Assembly: GCF_032854445.1 (NCBI RefSeq)
Contig: NC_088304.1
Span: forward strand, 11,789,704-11,853,703
Length of the DNA stretch: 64,000 nt
Reading direction: 5' to 3'
From: Liolophura sinensis
Taxonomy: Eukaryota; Mollusca; Polyplacophora; Chitonida; Chitonidae
Position 1 is the first letter of the stretch. Each line of letters starts with the position of its first letter. Below the pieces are notes generated by a model. It ran no database searches. It was not told the DNA's origin and saw only the letters and a program-made list of their open reading frames with translations. This document shows, one piece after another, positions 58,190-64,000 of the stretch. Both the position numbers and the translations under genes were made by a program.

Positions 58190-58350
58190 GATAAGGTGCT
58201 CTTTTCGTGTTGAAGTGGATCGCCACGTGAGATATATGGACAGTTGCAATCAAGATTTGTTTTGGGAAATGGCCTTGTGATTGTAGGCCCGAAACGTCCA
58301 TTTTGGTTGAGGGCTAGTATATGAATGTCTGTTTTGGCGTCTAGATTCGT
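58190..58350 (+). repeat. Dispersed repeat family E, copy 3 (internally deleted)
   Basis: GATATATGGACAGTTGCAAT then CAAGATTTG joins directly to GGAAATGGCCTTGTGATTGT and TTTGGTTGAGGGCTAGTATA. The first part and the last part of the family are present without the middle. Confidence 0.6.
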
Positions 58351-59810
58351 GTACAGAGTAGCAATCAACGGTTTTCTATGATGTCGGAAAGACGCAAAGA
58401 ATGTTCCAGACGTCCATAATTCAATTTGATTATAATCACGATAGGCAAATAGCAAGGGCATTGTTACAGTAAATGACGTGGTTTAAAAGGTGGGTGGGGG
58501 GGGAGTAAACTGTGGGTAGGTGGGTGCTCCGACAAGTTTCGGAGATAAAGGGGTATAAACTAGTTGATGGCCTAGCTTTAAGACATGTTTTAATTTTGAA
58601 AACTTAGTCGAAAAGCCTAGGAAAACGTCAAGTGTTTTTTTTAATTAATGCGCAGGTAATTTTAAAATTCTAAAAGTAGTTAAATGCATTAGACAGCTTC
58701 GTCGAACTCTTTTAATCTGAAAAACAAAGGCTTTTCGAGATATCTCCACATCTGCGACTCTCAACGGTTGATATTATGTTTTTTTCTTACATTTTGTTGC
58801 CTACAAAATATTTTTCTCTGACCTGACATAACCTACATACTGCTTATTTTAATAGGCGAGATCCCACCTCTCGTAATTTCACCCTTCAAAAACTAGTCTC
58901 GCGTTACGTCATAATCTCTATCGGGTAATAAGGGAGGTAATTCAGAGTAGGCCTATTTGGTACATTGCTCTCTCTTTAGCAATGCCTCGCGAACGTCTCC
59001 TCCCACAGCAATTACATAAATGTCAAACCTTTCTGCAAGCTAATTTTCCTCACCCTGGGAATAGGAAATGAGTATTTGACTCAATGGCGTAGTTTATTTT
59101 CCAAACAGAAAAAAATTACTTCCCGCATAGGTCCTTTTTGTTTTCGTGAGTTCATCGTGGTTGCCATTGTCACAATTTTTGTAAGTGTCATTATGAAATA
59201 GGGTGGCATTTTCAATTATGCTCTAAGGCTACACAAATTAGATTTTCGTTTTGCGGGCAGAATGAATCTCATTTCAATGTCAGAGGAGGGGATAAAATGA
59301 AAGATCGTCTAATTTGTCGAAAATGTTGACTGTCCCAGCAATCTGTTCTGTTGAAGACCTATATTGAAAAAGTGGATTTTCAGTTTTATTTTTATTCCAT
59401 TTTTTAAAATTTTTCTTTTAATGTTGGCTGGCCCGTAAACACCGACTGGACACAACAATTAACATCAATGTCCACCAAACGTATCTTTATTCAAATTTGT
59501 TCGTTTGACGGACTGACCCGGTGGGGGGGTAAACTTAAATTGTGAATGGTACATTGTTTCTCAGTAAGAATCGGTGTATACATTTTAACCTTCCAGATTA
59601 AACCATTTAAACTGAAGCTGTGTATGAATTGGAATTAAAATTTAGATCCTTTCCGCTGGCTTTCAGAAAGTGATTTTTGACCTAAATAAGAAAATTAAAA
59701 TCCATTATAGTGTAACTATAACTTCATTTCTTAATGTGATACGCAAGTCAGAAAGAAAACAATCTGTCAATTACTCATTGAAAAAATATAGACTTAAAGT
59801 GAACTTAAAA
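58351..59810. other. Intron sequence, nothing recognised
   Basis: AT-rich with a G run at about 58494-58502. No repeat or exon was assigned. Confidence 0.35.
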
Positions 59811-60113
59811 GAGGAAACCGGACAGAGATAAAGGTCAGAACCACGAACATTCCCAGGTTGATGGAAGACTTTATCACTGATGGCCGAAGAGGAAGCCAGC
59901 ATGAGCTGAACTCACAGAGATCTCATTGGTGGGGCGCCCCTGGGCCATTGCGCTCTGCTCGGGCAGATAAACTTATTCTGAATTAAAGTCCACTAGTTTC
60001 AACTAGTTTCATTAGTTTGAACTCTTTCCGGTTTTGTCCCATCATGCCCACCGTCTATCGTATAAGTGAAATATTCTTCCGTACGGCGTATAACGCCAAT
60101 GAAGCAAATAAAC
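59811..60113. mobile_element. Two SINE-A fragments in opposite orientation
   Basis: 59811-59965 (minus) has GAGGAAACCGGACAGAGATA through GAGGAAGCCAGCATGAGCTG to GGGCCATTGCGCTCTGCTCG. 60027-60113 (plus) has TTCCGGTTTTGTCCCATCAT to CCGTACGGCGTATAACGCCA. They are separated by about 60 bases of other sequence. Confidence 0.8.
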
Positions 60114-61689
60114 CTGTAAAACAAGTCACGATAGTATGAAAAGTGACAGAGCATTTTTTGTTTTTTTTTCTTTCAACCAAGTTTTCTTGTCTTGAGTTTT
60201 TCTATGTTGATTGACCTGCTTTAATATTTGACTAATTAGATGCACATGATTATGTGTAAATCGGTTTATCAATCGTGTTCACAAAAAGCAAATATGTAGC
60301 GTTTTGTACACATGTGTTTGCGTACCGCGCTATGCGGACGTGTATCACCAGTACACAGTCTGGAACACATTGAGATGCAGGTACACAGAGATGATGTACG
60401 CAAAGTACACATTAATGTTACAGTGCAGGTTTGTAATAATTAATGCATGTGGTTGTTGTACACATTTGGGTAGACTTTGTACACAACTGATATTAGGCTG
60501 TGCACATGTAGTCTTCTAAGATAGATGTATAAGACCTCTCACTTCCTTAGGCGTAAAGAAACCTATTTGTGTTTTAATAAACGTGGTCTTATACAGAATA
60601 GAGCAAACTTCCTAACAACCTACGTACCTCGTATGCCTTAAAGATGGGTAGGCTTTGAATAGGACCGCCTATGTATGTACAGATAGCCGAGACGTCGAAG
60701 ACATACACGATTTTCATTATATTAATGGTAGATTATAGACAGGATAGCAGATATGGTCACGCTTGTGCGAGTATCTGTGTATATACACAGCGGATGACGG
60801 CCTATTTCTCTTGGGCTGAGTGACTAAAAGGTTAATATCGATTTTGACGTTGTAAATTATGCCTTCTTAGACGGTGAAGGACGAAACGGCCTTCTTTAGT
60901 AGCGCGTGCCTCTAGCTGTTCCTTGTTCTGGGTGGTTCTGTTGTGTTTCGAGCATACGGGTACTCGCAAGGAGCGGATGTAATTAAAACATGGAGTTAAA
61001 TGGGCGAAAGGTTAAAGCATTATATGCCACTGGAATTATCATATTTCAGGGCTAGGCACAATCTGATTACTTTTCCAGAAACAATTCCTAATCTAACGGC
61101 TATATTTTTCATTATTTATACTAAAATCTTATCCAAAGCCTGGGGTTAAATTGGCTGTTTTCACCTCCAGTACACTATTCACATGACTGAAGAGTGTGCT
61201 AATGATTGGCTCTGAGCAGTATTGACATTACTGCAAAACTATGATTACATGACAGGGTTCTTGATTCAGCACCTGTAGGTAGCAGACTCAGAACGAATGT
61301 GCTTCCGAGCAAGGTCCTGAAATATTATAACTTTCTCATTAGTCGTAAAACATAGAAGAAGTTGTTAAGGATCTATGGCGTTTAGTCTCGTTTCATCTCT
61401 ATCCAGTGCGATAATCTCCGCCTCTCCTAGAGTATCGATTAGGGCGACTCCACATTGCCGAAAACTGACAACTTTTTCTGCTCATTGACATGTGAACATG
61501 TTTCACTGATTATACATCTTCACTATTTAAATATTTCCCTCTTATTTCTCGTCTGAGTTATTTATGGCGTCTGATTTCTCCATTTCTCCATTTCTCAGGC
61601 AGTTTGATTCTTCGTTTATTTATTCAATTACTGGATAAGTGATATACAAGTTTAAGAGTGACAGAAACAAAAAACAGCACAAATACAAA
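60114..61689. other. Intron sequence, nothing recognised
   Basis: 60294-60500 is rich in GTACAC/GTACACA words without forming a clean tandem repeat. No exon was recognised. Confidence 0.35.
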
Positions 61690-61780
61690 ACTGAGCTAGA
61701 GCTGGATTCGAACCCATAACTAGGCGTCTCAAGGGCAAGAGACCGCCACTTCACGGGTGCACTAATTCTCCATTGCCAGT
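61690..61780 (-). mobile_element. tRNA-like SINE head of another family
   Basis: On the minus strand there is TTAGTGCACCCGTGAAGTGG and then a B box GGGTTCGAATCCAGCTCTAG. The 3' side continues into an AT-rich stretch ending AATAAATAAACGAAGAATC near 61615. It resembles none of SINE-A, -B or -C outside the tRNA boxes. A true tRNA gene is not supported because I could not form a complete cloverleaf. Confidence 0.45.
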
Positions 61781-63424
61781 GCTCTGAGGTATAGATAGTC
61801 TGGAGGTTTAGATCAATAATTAATTGCTCGTTGACGATTTTTGTTAGTAATGGTCTGACAAATGAATCCTATGATGTATATGGTAGGAGCTTCTCTATTT
61901 GAAAATTGACATTACGGCAAATCCCGCTGAACTCACCTGCCTAGAATGTAAACACGATTCAGCCGCTCAAAGGACTGGAAGCTGGTTGTCATGTGACTAT
62001 GGAAAAGCGCGTGATGCATTCCTGTTGACATTGCAAATCAATGTATAATTTCACGTGATCCATTTAACAATTAGCGCGAGGAGTAGAGAAACGACAAAAG
62101 ATACCATCAAAGTAAATAACAGTATCAGACAAACAAAACCGACCTTCTATGGCTGGTGATCTGTTCACTGTCAAATTAGAACACTAATGGCGATTTTTTT
62201 CCTGACGTAACAATATGTTTCTTTTCAAGAAAGCTGATAAGGATAATGTACTATTGATATATACTGCATAGATTCAGTAACTGTGACGTTATTACAGTCG
62301 ATTTTTAGTGTTTTATTTAACCCGGATATGAACACCCGAGCACTGATCCACTACGCAAATAAAAAAACTGCAAAACAACTACATATATAGTTTTAAAATT
62401 GCTAAGCAGTGGTCTGGGAGTTCAGTAGGATAGCAATGCATACACAAAGTGATCTTTTCACGACCTGAAAAAAAATGTTTTTCAACGCCTTACTGAAAAA
62501 TATATCACCTGAACGATAGCCGTCAGTCATAAGGATTAAGAAAACCAGAGGTACTTTCTAGCGTGTGATTTGCAGCCTTAGACGCCTTATTCCTCGAAGA
62601 AAGGTGATCTAACGAAGGTCAGACCTCGCCAACGGCCTCAAGAGCTCCGTCAACCACTTATTTTCAGCACGGGGTTCGAGCACCTCCTTCTTGCAACAAA
62701 CCTTAGATATCCTGAGCTTCACCCTCAAGACCCTTAAATATTATACACATTTTATGGTCTCAGGTGTGCAAATTTGCATATTTGTCTCAGCATGACATAT
62801 CATGCATGTTACGTGTCCCAAATTTCTTACAATCGAAAATTCACATTAATTCATTTTTTTGTCCAAATTCATTAGTGAAATCGGTCCCTGGTTTATGATA
62901 AGCGTTCAAAACTTTCCCTATGACAAAGGACAAAATTCCCGGGTTGAGGACAAATGCACGTCTTGGATCTTATTCCTGACGACACGTAAACAAACGGCTA
63001 CGCATTGTTGCTCAGATTTCTTTCCCATAGTTGGTAGCACATGTTCGATCTATGCATGACACTCTATCCACAGAATGGTCACTTCATTGGAGGCATACTT
63101 TATCAGTGTGTCTCATATAGCTCATCATATAATCTAAACCAATCGACTACATGTCTACGTCTAAGAATGTCTACGTTGCTACTAGGTTAGGATTTACATG
63201 AGGCAAATTACATGAGGTTTTGTTCTCTATGCGGCATTCCTTATAGAAATAGCTAGAATAAAGCCCTAAATGAGCTAAATTGCCAAGAGCCCGGATTTCC
63301 GGTTATTTACCTGCTGGGGCCAACTATCATGCTGTCATCACTGCTCTGGTTTTGCTCTCCGTACTGTAGCCTTTAGTATTGTATGTACGTATACCCTCAT
63401 CTGTCTTTGCTATAATTCCTTCAG
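61781..63424. other. Intron sequence upstream of the last exon
   Basis: Apart from a family D fragment at about 63300-63400 (CCAACTATCATGCTGTCATC then ACTGCTCTGGTTTTGCTCTC), which reaches to within about 25 bases of the exon acceptor, nothing was recognised. Confidence 0.4.
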
Positions 63425-63530
63425 GGTCATATGGAGAAACACCGACGAGGACCCGTCCAGGCGGTAGGTCATGCCTTGGAGATGAGGAACGCTGGTGTTG
63501 ATGTCATCATGGGACCACCCATTTCCGACG
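63425..63530 (+). CDS. ANF-receptor-domain receptor, downstream exon
   Basis: Acceptor CTATAATTCCTTCAG; donor GTAAGT at 63531. It reads from a whole codon: GHMEKHRRGPVQAVGHALEM, then RNAGVDVIMGPPISD, leaving one base. The helix followed by (N)AGVDVI.GPP is the diagnostic second strand of the ANF_receptor fold (VD.IIGP), so this continues the gene begun at 36959. The usual Cys after GPP is replaced by Ile-Ser. The upstream exon ends two bases into a codon, while this one needs a whole-codon start; direct joining would hit TAG after 14 codons. At least one exon of length 3n+1, expected to encode the (F.W.D..C) segment, must lie between. Confidence 0.75.
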
Positions 63531-63845
63531 GTAAGTACCTCAAAGTACCGGAAGTGTATTAAAATAACCCACAGCATGTTACAAGAGGGGTGTCTTCAAA
63601 TAGTCTTCGCAAAGTATTATGTTTGGATCATTTTTGACTGGCCTACTTTTATAACTGGCCTATTCGCATCTCGCCTACCTAAGGATTAATGAAGGATTAA
63701 CCACCAACAACGGGCTATCGCCGGGATATCTATAGTTCACTTAGTTGATTTATTCTCTTAAATCGAAGAGCATGCATATAAATAACATAACCTTTGTCAT
63801 GTATATAAGTATATACATATATATAACTTTTGTAACTTTTTCTAG

Positions 63846-63998
63846 GTTTTCACCTGGGTGGAAACGGTTCTCACCTGGGTGGAAACGGTTTTCACCCAGG
63901 TGGAAACTCTTGTGATGCAAGAAGCCTCGTTCCCGTTTTTCGTTGCCGTTTTCACCCAGGTGAGAACCGTTTCCACCCAGGTTTTCACCTGTTTTCAC
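63846..63998. repeat. Long inverted repeat built from a CACC(T/C)(G/A)GGTGGAAAC unit
   Basis: Left arm 63846-63887: tandem units TTCACCTGGGTGGAAACGG. Right arm about 63942-63985: their reverse complement (CCGTTTTCACCCAGGTGAGA, ACCGTTTCCACCCAGG). The two arms pair almost perfectly over about 42 bases, with a loop of about 55 bases that holds further copies. The minus-strand frame rich in HPGENRF repeats is a product of this structure. Confidence 0.85.
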
Positions 63999-64000
63999 CC

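Overview
This is eukaryotic nuclear DNA, AT-rich, with long introns, GT/AG splice sites and many short interspersed repeats. It carries no bacterial gene structure. The abundance of tRNA-headed SINEs with a shared 3' domain, CATA/ACTC simple-repeat tails and numerous minisatellites looks like a lophotrochozoan genome, most likely a mollusc. That assignment rests on my recognition of the repeat style and is not proven here.

Two protein-coding genes are supported, both on the + strand. (1) Positions 60 to about 22,513 hold the last eight coding positions of an apoptosis-inducing factor 3-like gene (AIFM3; an N-terminal Rieske domain would lie upstream of the window). The exons join in frame with consistent phases and cover the NAD-binding segment, the second FAD-binding segment and the C-terminal reductase domain. 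One exon position is occupied twice, by tandem homologous exons at 3154-3269 (A) and 9836-9948 (B). Reading the phases shows that including both or skipping both creates an early stop, so the transcript must use exactly one. This is the most interesting feature of the window. (2) Positions 36,959 to beyond the end hold the 5' part of a receptor with an ANF-receptor ligand-binding domain, most like a receptor (natriuretic-peptide-receptor type) guanylate cyclase. Exon 1 has the start codon and signal peptide (36,959-37,191), then comes an intron region of about 26 kb, then an exon at 63,425-63,530. The phases of these two exons do not match, so at least one small exon between them was not found.

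Repeats make up much of the rest. Three tRNA-headed SINE families, called SINE-A, SINE-B and SINE-C here, have different heads but a related 3' domain. Large minisatellites lie at 8.5-9.64 kb and 10.0-11.9 kb (on either side of alternative exon B), 13.5-14.74 kb (with a higher-order repeat), 16.07-16.37 kb, 47.87-48.15 kb, 51.6-52.0 kb and 53.3-54.5 kb. At least four short terminal-inverted-repeat elements are visible (394-1160, 7593-7720, 12704-13311, 57952-58081), along with a decayed LINE C-terminus at 37.5-37.8 kb and two unclassified dispersed repeat families.

The 22.6-36.8 kb interval between the genes holds SINEs, simple repeats and dispersed repeats, with no coding sequence I can defend. 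A TATA-like box lies 122 bases upstream of the receptor start codon, and six perfect CRE palindromes (TGACGTCA) lie between 33.4 and 55.3 kb.
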